Shown here: positions 17,229 to 25,751 of the stretch, in pieces
Layout: each line of letters opens with the position of its first letter
Position numbering within the stretch: position 1 is the first letter of the stretch
Source: CAUZJO01 sp963580245
Lineage (GTDB): Bacteria > Sumerlaeota > Sumerlaeia > MVZB01
Reading direction: 5' to 3'
DNA length: 38,334 nucleotides
Assembly: GCA_963580245.1 (NCBI GenBank)
Contig: CAUZJO010000022.1
Coordinates: 1-38,334 of the forward strand
Translations under genes and position numbers: made by a program
Notes under the pieces: generated by a model
Database searches by the model: none
What the model saw: the letters and a program-made list of their open reading frames with translations, nothing else
What the model was told of the DNA's origin: nothing

Positions 17229-18785
17229 ATGGCGGGGGAGTATTTGATCTTCAAGCAGGCGATGATGTGGGGAAAGCTGGGGCGGTTGTTGCGTAGCGGG
17301 GCACCGTTGATCGAGTCGATCGAGGCCATCGCCGAGGAGGCGGAGGAGCCGGTTTTGCGGGGGGCGTTTCGGCGGTTGGCGAGTGGGGTCGGCTCAGGAG
17401 AGATGATCAGCGATACGCTCGAGTCCATCCCCGACCTGTTTCCGCGCTCGCTGATCGTCATGATCCGCGCCGGCGAGAGCTTGAGCCGGCTCGAAGACGT
17501 GCTCATCGAAATCCCCGAGGCGGTCGGGCAGGGGCGGGTTGGCTTCAGCGGCCTCGAGCGCGAAGCCACCGAGCTGGAGCTGGCGCTCTTGCCCGAGGCG
17601 CAGGCGCAGGTTGACGCGCTGCTGGGCCGTGCGCTTGAACATGGTGCCTCCGACGCGCATCTGATCCCCGGCCCGCGCGGGGGGCGGGTGTGCTTGAGGG
17701 TCGACGGCGTGATGGTCGCCAGCGAGGAACTGGATGCGCTCATGTTTCGCGCGTGCATGGCGCGGTTCAAGCATCTAGCCGGGTTTGACCTCGAGGCCGC
17801 GCCGGGGCCGCGCCACGGACATATCCACCATGACATCGGCAACCGACGGGCAGACCTGCGGCTGGCCCTGGCGCGCGCCGCGTGGGGCGAGACGCTGGTG
17901 ATTCGTCTCTTCCAAGCCGACCGCGACCTGCCGGACCTGGAGACGGCCATTCCCGACGGGGTCATCCGCGAGCGGCTTCGGGGTTGGGTCGCGCGGCCTC
18001 ACGGGCTGGGGATTTTCTGCGGGCCGGACGGGGCCGGGAAGCGGACGGCGCTTCATGCTCTCCTTACGGTAATCATTGGGGACGGCCGACGGAAGATCGT
18101 CATGGTCGAGCGGCCGGTCAAGCATCGTTTCGAGGGGATTGTCCAGCTCTCGGCCGATGCCGGCGGGGAAAGTTCGACGGCCGACGCGGTCCGTCTGGCA
18201 CTCGATCAGAATCCCGATGTGCTCGTCGTGGCCGCGCCCGCGGATGCCCCGACGGCGCGTTTGTGCGCCGGTGCGGCGGCGGCGGGTCGGCTGGCGCTGA
18301 TGGTCCTTCACGCGCGCAACGCGACCGACGCCGTCCATCACCTGGCCCAGATGGGGCTTCCGCGCTGGCAATTGCGCGAGGACCTGTTAGGCGTCGCGGC
18401 AATGCGGCTGGCGCGCCGGCTGTGTTCGGAGTGTCGGCAAGCGTATGAACCGAGCGAGGAGGAGGTGAAGGCTCTCCAGACAAACTCTAATGACAATCCC
18501 CCCGAGCGGCTTTTTCGGGCGCAAGGGTGTGCGCAATGCCTCAGGACCGGCTATCGCGGGCGGGTTGCGGTTCTTGAATTGCTCGAACCCAGCACGGAGA
18601 TTTGGGATGCGATCGAAAGTGGGGCGGGAGAGAACGAACTGCGGCGTCTGGCGGTCGAGCAGGGTCTGGGGACCTTATGGGCAGCCGGGGCGGGGCTTGC
18701 GCGACGCGGCGAAACCAGCCTGGCCGAGATCAATCGGAGCGTCCGCGAGTCGGATTCGTCTCGGATTGGAATGGAACGCGGATGA
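17229..18785 (+). CDS. GspF-domain/GspE-ATPase fusion with degenerate ATPase motifs
   Basis: A 518-residue protein. Residues 1-100 match one cytoplasmic GspF/PilC helical domain (WGKLGRLLRSGAPLIESIEA, then LESIPDLFPRSLIVMIRAGE) without its membrane helices. Residues about 115-450 match a GspE/PilB type II secretion/type IV pilus ATPase: ASDAHLIPGPRGGRVCLRVD, a His-box-like LHARNATDAVHHL, and zinc-type cysteines C399/C402 and C434/C437. The motor motifs are altered: Walker A is GPDGAGKRTAL (Arg where Ser/Thr should bind Mg2+), and the Walker B region is PDVLVVAAPAD (no catalytic Glu; normally VGEIRD). It is probably a non-hydrolysing regulator or scaffold. No other secretion gene is nearby. 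Start uncertain: TTG 17208 or ATG 17229, neither with a clear ribosome-binding site. Confidence 0.85.
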   Translation: MAGEYLIFKQAMMWGKLGRLLRSGAPLIESIEAIAEEAEEPVLRGAFRRLASGVGSGEMISDTLESIPDLFPRSLIVMIRAGESLSRLEDVLIEIPEAVGQGRVGFSGLEREATELELALLPEAQAQVDALLGRALEHGASDAHLIPGPRGGRVCLRVDGVMVASEELDALMFRACMARFKHLAGFDLEAAPGPRHGHIHHDIGNRRADLRLALARAAWGETLVIRLFQADRDLPDLETAIPDGVIRERLRGWVARPHGLGIFCGPDGAGKRTALHALLTVIIGDGRRKIVMVERPVKHRFEGIVQLSADAGGESSTADAVRLALDQNPDVLVVAAPADAPTARLCAGAAAAGRLALMVLHARNATDAVHHLAQMGLPRWQLREDLLGVAAMRLARRLCSECRQAYEPSEEEVKALQTNSNDNPPERLFRAQGCAQCLRTGYRGRVAVLELLEPSTEIWDAIESGAGENELRRLAVEQGLGTLWAAGAGLARRGETSLAEINRSVRESDSSRIGMERG

Positions 18786-18851
18786 CGCGGATTTGACGGA
18801 TGGGCGCGGATTCAGATTAAAGTCTAATACAAAATGATTTCATTATAGGCG

Positions 18852-19017
18852 CCTCTAAAAAATCAGTCCCGGCAGGGACGATTGCTTTCAGCCCGCCGCG
18901 CCTCCTTCGCCATAGCAGCCTTGGCTACGGCGGCTGAAAACTTTAGCGAAGGTGGGAAATCAAACCGATAACGAATTTGCGTTCCGTAGGAACGATTGCA
19001 AACCGTGTTTTTAGAGG
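18852..19017 (+). repeat. Palindromic intergenic element, copy 1
   Basis: Bounded by perfect inverted ends CCTCTAAAAA (18852-18861) and TTTTTAGAGG (19008-19017). Inside are TCAGTCCCGGCAGGGACGAT, TGCTTTCAGCCCGCC, GGTGGGAAATCAAACCGATA and GTTCCGTAGGAACGATTGCA, each a short hairpin or half of one. The same series occurs on the opposite strand at 33080-33199. This copy has an extra middle stretch (CTTCGCC...GGCTAC...TAGCGAAGG). It lies between convergent genes and may act as a bidirectional terminator. Confidence 0.72.
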
Positions 19018-19028
19018 TTCCCTTATGA

Positions 19029-20498
19029 CTAAGGAGCGTCCGGTTCGCTGGCCGAGAGGCGACCGCGGACCATCGCGAGGTGAAGGATCGAGAGGTTGAG
19101 GTCGCGGTGGGCGCGGTGTAGTTCGAGGCGGGTGCGGACCCATTTGCGCTCGGCGTCGAGCAGATCCAAAAACGTTGAGCGACCGGCGACATAGTCGCTA
19201 AGCGTCGTTTCGTAAATCGATTGGGTTTGGGGCTGGATGACGTCTTCGATCAGCGCGACCTGGCGGCGCGATTCATCGAGCCGCTCGAGTGCGTCGCGCC
19301 CCATCCCTTCGGTTTGGGCCCGCGCCTCGCGCAGCTCCAGCTCCCTCGCCTCCAGTCGCCGGCGCATTTCGGCCAGATAGGATTCAGCCTGCGCGTAGGC
19401 CGGATGGGGTTTCATTCCGGCCACCGAGGCGGGTGGGCGGTTCATCACCTCGCCGAGGCGGATCGCGAGTTGGGCGCGAATGACGCGGGCTTCGGCCAGC
19501 ATGACCTCCTGGCGACCGGTTTGCGCGTCTTCCATCAGGGTTTCAATCCCATCGGGGCGCTCAGCGAGGGTCGAGGATTGCGGCTCGCCAAGCGGCAACG
19601 CTTCGGAACGGCCCAGGGCGGCGTTGATTCGAGCCCGCGCGGCGTTGGCCAGCGAGCTGAAATCGCGAATCAGGTCCTCGTGCCGCGAGCGTTCGTTTTG
19701 TAGCTTGAGCAGCTCGGCTTGCGAAGCCGCGCCCGTCCGATAGCGCTCTTCGAGAACCGCGATGAGGCTGTTGAACAGTTCGAGGTCCTCGCGCGCCGTT
19801 TTCTCCGCGCGGATTAGATACTGAAGTTCAAAGTAAAGCTTACCGGCTCGCACCACCGCATCACGCAAAGTCCGCCGCCACTCCAATTCGCCCAACCGCA
19901 CCTGCTCGCGAATTAGTTCGCCCTTGAGCGCGATCGTCCCGGGATAAGGGAAGAAGTCCTTTTGGCGCTCCCGGTGCAGCGGTTTGCCCGTTTCGATCTT
20001 GAGCCCGTTCGTGAACGCGCGGAACTGGGTAATCATGTCTTCGAGGTATTGGGCCTGGTCGTATTGATGCAGCGTCGCCACCCATTGGCACCGAGCGGCC
20101 TGAATGCCGGGACCGTGCAGAGCCACGGCCACGCGCAGGTCTTCCCATCTCAACCGCTCATCGATGGCCTGCTCGAGCGCGGCCGGGTCCTCCAGGTGCT
20201 GGACCATCCGCTCCAACGCGGCTTCGTCCAGGACCAGGATATCGCTCACGCCCTCGAGCCAAACGGCGCGTTCGTCCTGAATCTCACGTTCAAACTCCGT
20301 CGGTTCAAGCGGGGCGGCGCCTTCCATTGTCCCGTCGGCTGCCTCATCGGCCCGCTCCGTCCACGTCAACGTTCGCTGCAAGTAAGGCGTTGCCTCCTGT
20401 CGCTCGAACGCCTCGATCGCCTGGCGATAATGGGCCGAGCACCCGGCGAGCAGGCCGCCAACGAAGACGAAAAACGCGATGGGTCCACGCCGGATCAT
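19029..20498 (-). CDS. TolC-like outer-membrane lipoprotein (second of two)
   Basis: A 489-residue outer-membrane efflux protein. A lipobox signal peptide (FFVFVGGLLAGCSAHY, Cys at about residue 20) shows lipidation, as in CusC/OprM. The body is helix-rich with repeated coiled-coil segments (LRDAVVRAGKLYFELQYLIR; AELLKLQNERSRHEDLIRDF; TLSDYVAGRSTFLDLLDAER) characteristic of TolC periplasmic helices. The ATG at 20498 overlaps the TGA of the upstream TolC-like gene. It is the last gene of the efflux operon. Sequence similarity to its neighbour is low, so the two are not a recent duplication. Why two outer-membrane channels are encoded is unknown. Confidence 0.88.
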   Translation of the reverse strand: MIRRGPIAFFVFVGGLLAGCSAHYRQAIEAFERQEATPYLQRTLTWTERADEAADGTMEGAAPLEPTEFEREIQDERAVWLEGVSDILVLDEAALERMVQHLEDPAALEQAIDERLRWEDLRVAVALHGPGIQAARCQWVATLHQYDQAQYLEDMITQFRAFTNGLKIETGKPLHRERQKDFFPYPGTIALKGELIREQVRLGELEWRRTLRDAVVRAGKLYFELQYLIRAEKTAREDLELFNSLIAVLEERYRTGAASQAELLKLQNERSRHEDLIRDFSSLANAARARINAALGRSEALPLGEPQSSTLAERPDGIETLMEDAQTGRQEVMLAEARVIRAQLAIRLGEVMNRPPASVAGMKPHPAYAQAESYLAEMRRRLEARELELREARAQTEGMGRDALERLDESRRQVALIEDVIQPQTQSIYETTLSDYVAGRSTFLDLLDAERKWVRTRLELHRAHRDLNLSILHLAMVRGRLSASEPDAP

Positions 20499-21940
20499 GG
20501 CTGATCACCCTCGCCCGTCTCTCGCGGCTCGGCCGTTGTCCCCAGGACCTGTTCAAGTCGAGCCAGGGCCTGGCCGTGGTCGGCACGCGCGCGATGGAGG
20601 GCCAGTTGAAAGTTGTGCCACGCCAGCGTGCTCTCAATCAGGTTGCTCAGCGAAGCTTGATCGGCACGGAAATAGAGTTCGGCCTGCCGCATGACCGACT
20701 CGGCCTGGGGGATCAGCGTCTGGACGTATAAATCCACAAGCCGCCCGGTCAGTTGCACGTCGAACCACGTCCCCGCCACCGCCGCGCGCACCCGGTTCAC
20801 CTCGCGCAAGGCCTCCCATTCCATGGCGCCTTCGAGGGCCTCCTGTTCGCGAATCAACGCCCGGTTGCGCCATTCCCAAATCGGTAGATTCATCGAGATG
20901 AGACCGATGAAGGCGTCCTTGCCGCTGTCGCTCGGTTTACTTGCGCTTGCCGGAGGAGAAGAGGTGGCGGGTGAGACGCTTGGGGCGGACATCATGGGAG
21001 CGCGCACGCTATCGACCTTAACGAGATTGAAGCCGATCGTGGGATCCGGGATGCGCGCAAGTTTGGCCAGATAGGTCTCATAACGCGCCCGCTCGACATT
21101 CAATCCCTTAATCTTGAGGACCTCCGCGTAATGCTCGGCGCGTTTGTTGAGTTCATCCGTTTCTCCTTCGATCGAGTAGATCGGCGCCGACCGAACCACT
21201 CCGATACGCGTTTGGGGCGGCAGGTTGAGAAGCGAGCGCAGCCTTTCGGCCTGCGTCGCGCGGCGCTCTTCCAGCAAGATACGATCATAACCCAGTTGGG
21301 CCGCTTGGCTCTCGGCGCGTAGCGCTTCGTTGAGCGGCGTGCGGCCGACGCTCAATTCCTGATAAGCCAGCACGGCTTCATTGCGCAACATCTCCTCGAT
21401 CCGTTCGGTGATCGGCAACGCCTGATCGATGTAATAAAGCTCGTACCAGGCGTCCTTGACTTCGTTGAGCGTCTCGCGCATGGCGATTTCATATTGCAGC
21501 CGGGTGATGTCGGCTTGCGTTGCGGCGACCCGCCCGCGCGCCCACAATTTACGCCACCAGGGGACCTTCTGCGAAACGCCCAAGCTCCAGCGTTGAGGCC
21601 CCACGCGCGTTTCGACGCTGTCGAATTGAAAGCCGAACCGGGCGGTGGGATCGGGAGGGGTGACGGCCTGGGGTTCGCGCTCGATCGCGGCCCGCCAACG
21701 CAACCGCGCGGCCTGGGCATGTGGATTGCGTCCGGCGGCAAGCCGCACGGCCAGATGCAACGACGGTTCCCCTACCAGGACGTTTGCGTCCTCCTCCTCA
21801 AGCGGCGCCTGATACTCATCACGAAGCATCTGAATCAGATCGCCGCTGATCGGTTCGGGCACGCGCGCGCAACCGAACAAGAGCAACGCCGCCAGGAGGC
21901 CAACCGCAATTCGTGGATAAAGGACAACAACCCGGTTCAC
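20495..21940 (-). CDS. TolC-like outer-membrane lipoprotein (CusC-type, first of two)
   Basis: A 481-residue efflux channel beginning at a GTG (21938-21940) that overlaps the TGA of the RND pump gene. The signal sequence ends in the lipobox LLLFGCARVPEP. TolC-family features include GVSQKVPWWRKLWARGRVAA, ELYYIDQALPITERIEEMLR and FRADQASLSNLIESTLAWHN. It should form the outer-membrane exit duct for the CusBA-like complex. A Ser/Pro/Ala-rich insertion (SAPSVSPATSSPPASASKPS) lies around residue 330. It overlaps the following tolC-like gene by 4 nt. Confidence 0.88.
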   Translation of the reverse strand: MNRVVVLYPRIAVGLLAALLLFGCARVPEPISGDLIQMLRDEYQAPLEEEDANVLVGEPSLHLAVRLAAGRNPHAQAARLRWRAAIEREPQAVTPPDPTARFGFQFDSVETRVGPQRWSLGVSQKVPWWRKLWARGRVAATQADITRLQYEIAMRETLNEVKDAWYELYYIDQALPITERIEEMLRNEAVLAYQELSVGRTPLNEALRAESQAAQLGYDRILLEERRATQAERLRSLLNLPPQTRIGVVRSAPIYSIEGETDELNKRAEHYAEVLKIKGLNVERARYETYLAKLARIPDPTIGFNLVKVDSVRAPMMSAPSVSPATSSPPASASKPSDSGKDAFIGLISMNLPIWEWRNRALIREQEALEGAMEWEALREVNRVRAAVAGTWFDVQLTGRLVDLYVQTLIPQAESVMRQAELYFRADQASLSNLIESTLAWHNFQLALHRARADHGQALARLEQVLGTTAEPRETGEGDQP

Positions 21941-24900
21941 GTTGGTTCAGCATCCTTTCTCGCCGAGAGCTTTAGCTCCTCGACGGCGCAGTAGAGCGTG
22001 GGGACCACGAAGAGCGTGATCAGAACGACCGTCATGCCCCCGAACGAGGGGATCGCCATCGGAACCATCACGTCCGCCCCGCGGCCTTGCGAAGTCAACA
22101 CCGCCAGCAGGGCGAGGATCGTCGTGGCGACGGTCATCAGGCATGGGCGGACGCGGCGCTTGCCCGCCGCGACGACCGAATCCCGGAGCGTCTCGACGGT
22201 TTCGGGATTCGTCGCCGCGAGTGATTGTTTGATGTAAGTCGAAAGGATAACGCCGTCGTCGGTCGCGATGCCGAATAGCGCAAGGAATCCGACCCAAACC
22301 GCCACGCTAAGGTTGATCGGTTGGACCTGAAACAACTCGCGCATCGACACCCCGAACATCTCAAAATTCATGAACCACGGCTGCCCATAACACCAGATCA
22401 TCAAGAAGCCCCCCGCCCACGCGACAAACACGCCCGAAAAAACGATAAGCGAAATCACCGTGGAACGGAACTGGAAATAGAGAATGATGAAAATGATAAA
22501 CAGGGCCAGAGGGAGAACGACGATCAGCTTCTTCTGCGCCCGCAGCTGGTTCTCGTAGCTTCCGGCGAAGGCATAGCTGACCCCGGCAGGCAGCGTCGGG
22601 TCGAGATGCTCGCGCAGATATGCCTGGGCGTTTTCGACCACGTCGACCTCGGCGTAACCGGACATTTTGTCGAACACGACGATACCGGTAAGAAACGTAT
22701 CCTCGCTCTTGATGGCCTGCGGTCCGCGCACGTAGTTGATCCGGGCAAGTTGCTCAAGCGGAATTTGTTGGGCGGGCATGCCCGGCATCGGCGGACCGGG
22801 CACCAGGATACGGCCCAATGTTTCGATCGAGTCACGCAACTCGCGCATATAGCGTACTCGGACGGCGTATCGCTCGCGTCCCTCGACGGTGCGCGTGACG
22901 GTCTTGCCGCCCAGGGCCACCTCGACCACGTCCTGAACGTCCTGAACGTTGATGCCGTAACGGGCGATCTTTTCACGGTCGATCTCTATTTCGAGGTAGG
23001 GCTTGCCGACGATCCGGTCGGCCAGAATGGCGGCGGGCTGCACGCCTTCGACGTTCTTGAGCATTTGCTCGATCTCGAAACCGACCTTTTCGATCGTCTC
23101 CAGGTCGGGCCCTTTGACTTTAACGCCCATCGGGGCGCGCATGCCGCTCTGCAGCATCACAATCCGGGTGGCGATCGGTTGCAGCTTGGGCGCCGAAGTC
23201 ATGCCCGGAATCTGCGTGGCCGCGACGATCTCGTCCCAGATATCGTCGGGGCTTTCGATCCGATCGCGCCACTGGCGCAACGGCCGCCCCTTGGGATCGG
23301 GAATCAAATCGCCGGCTTGGTCCCTGGGATACTGGCCCGTCTTTTTGTCGTACTGATAATTGATGCTCCGCCCGTCCTTGTCCGTGACGAATTCCGGCTT
23401 GTAGTTGACCACCGCTTCGATCATCGAGATCGGCGCCGGGTCGAGGGGACTCTCCACGCGGCCCAATTTGCCGACGACTTGCTCGACTTCCGGGATCGCC
23501 TGTATCCGCATGTCGAGAATGCGCATCTGGTCCATCGCTTCGCCGATCGAGGCGTGGGGCATCGTCGAGGGCATGTAGAGGTAGGAGCCCTCGTCGAGAT
23601 CGGGCATGAATTCCTTACCGAGGCCCGGGAAGGCTTGCGCCGCGGCACGGCCAAGCCCGGAATGAAGAAACATTTTCGGCGTCCAGCCAAAGACGCGCTC
23701 AAATCCAAGCCACACGCTGGCGCCGATCAGAAGGGCAATGGCCGGGATGGTCAAGAAGACGATTTTATATTTCAAACACCACCGTAAAATCGGTTCATAG
23801 GCCCGCTGAATCAATGCGAACACACTCATCAGACCTCCGATGGTCAACGCGACGAACAGGAAGTTGAGGGCATGACCGGTCTCGGCGCCCAGCGGCTCCC
23901 AGGTGCGGGCCAAGATCAGCGCCACCAAGAACACAATGATATAATTGAACGAGACCTGTACCTTGCGGACGACCGTTAGCGGCAATAAGTCTTCAACCAT
24001 GCGCCATATCCCGAATATGACGAGCAGGCTTCCAATCCAATGCAGCTTGACCCAAACAATCAGGCCGGCGAAGGCAAGGGCGAGGTATAGAGTTTTTCGC
24101 AACCACTTGCCTCGAATGCGTCCGCAAAAAAGGATATGGGCCAACGGCGGAAGGAGCGTCAGGGCGATCACGACCGAAGCGATCAACGCGAACGTTTTGG
24201 TAAACGCCAGAGGCTTAAACAGTTTGCCCTCGGCCCCCTCCATCGTGAAGATGGGCAGAAAACTGACGACGGTCGTGGCGACGGCCGTCAAGACCGCGCC
24301 CCCCACCTCGCACGCCGCCCGGTAGAGAACCTCGAGCGAGTTTTCCGATGGACCGGCTTCCTCCAACCGCTTGAGCATGTTCTCGCAAATCACGATTCCG
24401 ACGTCGACCATGGTGCCGATCGCGATCGCGATGCCCGAGAGCGCCACGATGTTGGCATCCACGCCGAACAACTTCATCATGATAAACGTGCTCAGGATCG
24501 CCAACGGCAGCAGCCCGGAAATGAGGATCGAGCTGCGCAGGTGGAGCACCATCAGGATCACGACGATGATCGTGATCAGGATTTCATCGCGCAACGCGTC
24601 GTTGAGCGTGCCCAACGTTTCGTAGATCAACCCCGCGCGGTCATAGAAGGGGACGATGGTCACTTGGGATACCGTCCCGTCGGCCAGCGTCTTGCGGTCC
24701 AGGCCCGGCGAGATTTCGGCGATCTTCTGCTTGACGTTCTTGATGACCTGCAGGGGATTGGAACCGAACCGCGCGACGACGACGCCCCCGACCGCCTCGG
24801 CCCCCGCCTTATCCAGCCCCCCCCGGCGCAGCGCAGGCCCCAGGCCCACGTGCGCCACGTTTCTAACATAGATCGGAACGCCCTCGTGGGCCTTGATAAC

Positions 24901-25722
24901 GGCGTTTTCGATGTCCTCGAGGTCCTCGATGAACCCCAGACCGCGGATCACGTATTCGACCTTGTTGACCTCGATCGTCCGGGCGCCCACGTCCATGTTC
25001 GCCCGCTTGACCGCCTTGAATACCTCGGCCAGCGAAACGCCGAAGGCGCGCATGGCGTCGGGATCGACGTCGATCTGGTATTCGTTTTCAAACCCGCCGA
25101 CCGATGCTACCTCGGCGACCCCATCGGCCGATTGCAGCGCGTAACGCACGTACCAATCCTGGACCGTCCGCAGCTCACCGAGGTCCCAGCCGCCCGCCGG
25201 GTTCCCTTCGGGGTCACGTCCTTCAAGCGTGTACCAGAAGATCTGCCCCATTGCCGTGGCGTCGGGTCCGAGGCCGGGTTGGACCTCCGGCGGAACCGTC
25301 CCCAGGGGCAGGCTGTTGAGCTTTTCGATCAGGCGGCTGCGCGACCAATAGAACTCCACGTCCTCCTTGAAGATCACGTAAATCGTCGAGAACCCGAACA
25401 TCGAATAGGAGCGGATGGTCCGAACGCCCGGAATGCCCAGCAACGAGACGGTCAACGGATAGGTGATCTGGTCCTCGACGTCCTGGGGCGAGCGGCCGGG
25501 CCAGCGCGTGAAGACGATCTGCTGGTTCTCGCCGATGTCGGGAATGGCGTCGACCGGCACCGGGTCGCGCGGCAACCTCGCCAGTTCCCAATCGAACGGC
25601 GCCACCAACACGCCCCACACGATCAGGGAGATCATCACGAGGATGACGACCAATTTGTTTTCGAGACAGAATCGGATGAGCTGGGCCAGCGGGGAGGCTT
25701 TATCCGATTGAGGTTCTGGCAT
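21937..25722 (-). CDS. Heavy-metal RND efflux pump, CusA/CzcA family
   Basis: Inner-membrane proton-driven pump of the HME-RND family, exporting Cu+/Ag+ or divalent metals with the adjacent adaptor and outer-membrane channels. The product is 1261 residues from the ATG at 25722 (GGAG 8 nt upstream); the frame is open to a TTG at 25755. Transmembrane helix 4 has SGIAIAIGTMVDVGIVICEN with the proton-relay Asp. Met-rich porter motifs (LQSGMRAPMGVKV, YMPSTMPHASIGEAMDQMRI) favour Cu/Ag. It is about 200 residues longer than CusA. The extra length includes four or so additional hydrophobic segments between LPPLAHILFCGRIR and PILRWCLKYKIVFLTIPAIA, plus a hydrophilic insert (YDKKTGQYPRDQAGDLIPDP) in the second porter half. 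Intact. Confidence 0.93.
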   Translation of the reverse strand: MPEPQSDKASPLAQLIRFCLENKLVVILVMISLIVWGVLVAPFDWELARLPRDPVPVDAIPDIGENQQIVFTRWPGRSPQDVEDQITYPLTVSLLGIPGVRTIRSYSMFGFSTIYVIFKEDVEFYWSRSRLIEKLNSLPLGTVPPEVQPGLGPDATAMGQIFWYTLEGRDPEGNPAGGWDLGELRTVQDWYVRYALQSADGVAEVASVGGFENEYQIDVDPDAMRAFGVSLAEVFKAVKRANMDVGARTIEVNKVEYVIRGLGFIEDLEDIENAVIKAHEGVPIYVRNVAHVGLGPALRRGGLDKAGAEAVGGVVVARFGSNPLQVIKNVKQKIAEISPGLDRKTLADGTVSQVTIVPFYDRAGLIYETLGTLNDALRDEILITIIVVILMVLHLRSSILISGLLPLAILSTFIMMKLFGVDANIVALSGIAIAIGTMVDVGIVICENMLKRLEEAGPSENSLEVLYRAACEVGGAVLTAVATTVVSFLPIFTMEGAEGKLFKPLAFTKTFALIASVVIALTLLPPLAHILFCGRIRGKWLRKTLYLALAFAGLIVWVKLHWIGSLLVIFGIWRMVEDLLPLTVVRKVQVSFNYIIVFLVALILARTWEPLGAETGHALNFLFVALTIGGLMSVFALIQRAYEPILRWCLKYKIVFLTIPAIALLIGASVWLGFERVFGWTPKMFLHSGLGRAAAQAFPGLGKEFMPDLDEGSYLYMPSTMPHASIGEAMDQMRILDMRIQAIPEVEQVVGKLGRVESPLDPAPISMIEAVVNYKPEFVTDKDGRSINYQYDKKTGQYPRDQAGDLIPDPKGRPLRQWRDRIESPDDIWDEIVAATQIPGMTSAPKLQPIATRIVMLQSGMRAPMGVKVKGPDLETIEKVGFEIEQMLKNVEGVQPAAILADRIVGKPYLEIEIDREKIARYGINVQDVQDVVEVALGGKTVTRTVEGRERYAVRVRYMRELRDSIETLGRILVPGPPMPGMPAQQIPLEQLARINYVRGPQAIKSEDTFLTGIVVFDKMSGYAEVDVVENAQAYLREHLDPTLPAGVSYAFAGSYENQLRAQKKLIVVLPLALFIIFIILYFQFRSTVISLIVFSGVFVAWAGGFLMIWCYGQPWFMNFEMFGVSMRELFQVQPINLSVAVWVGFLALFGIATDDGVILSTYIKQSLAATNPETVETLRDSVVAAGKRRVRPCLMTVATTILALLAVLTSQGRGADVMVPMAIPSFGGMTVVLITLFVVPTLYCAVEELKLSARKDAEPT

Positions 25723-25751
25723 GCAGGGAACTCCGGAGCGGACGCGATGGA

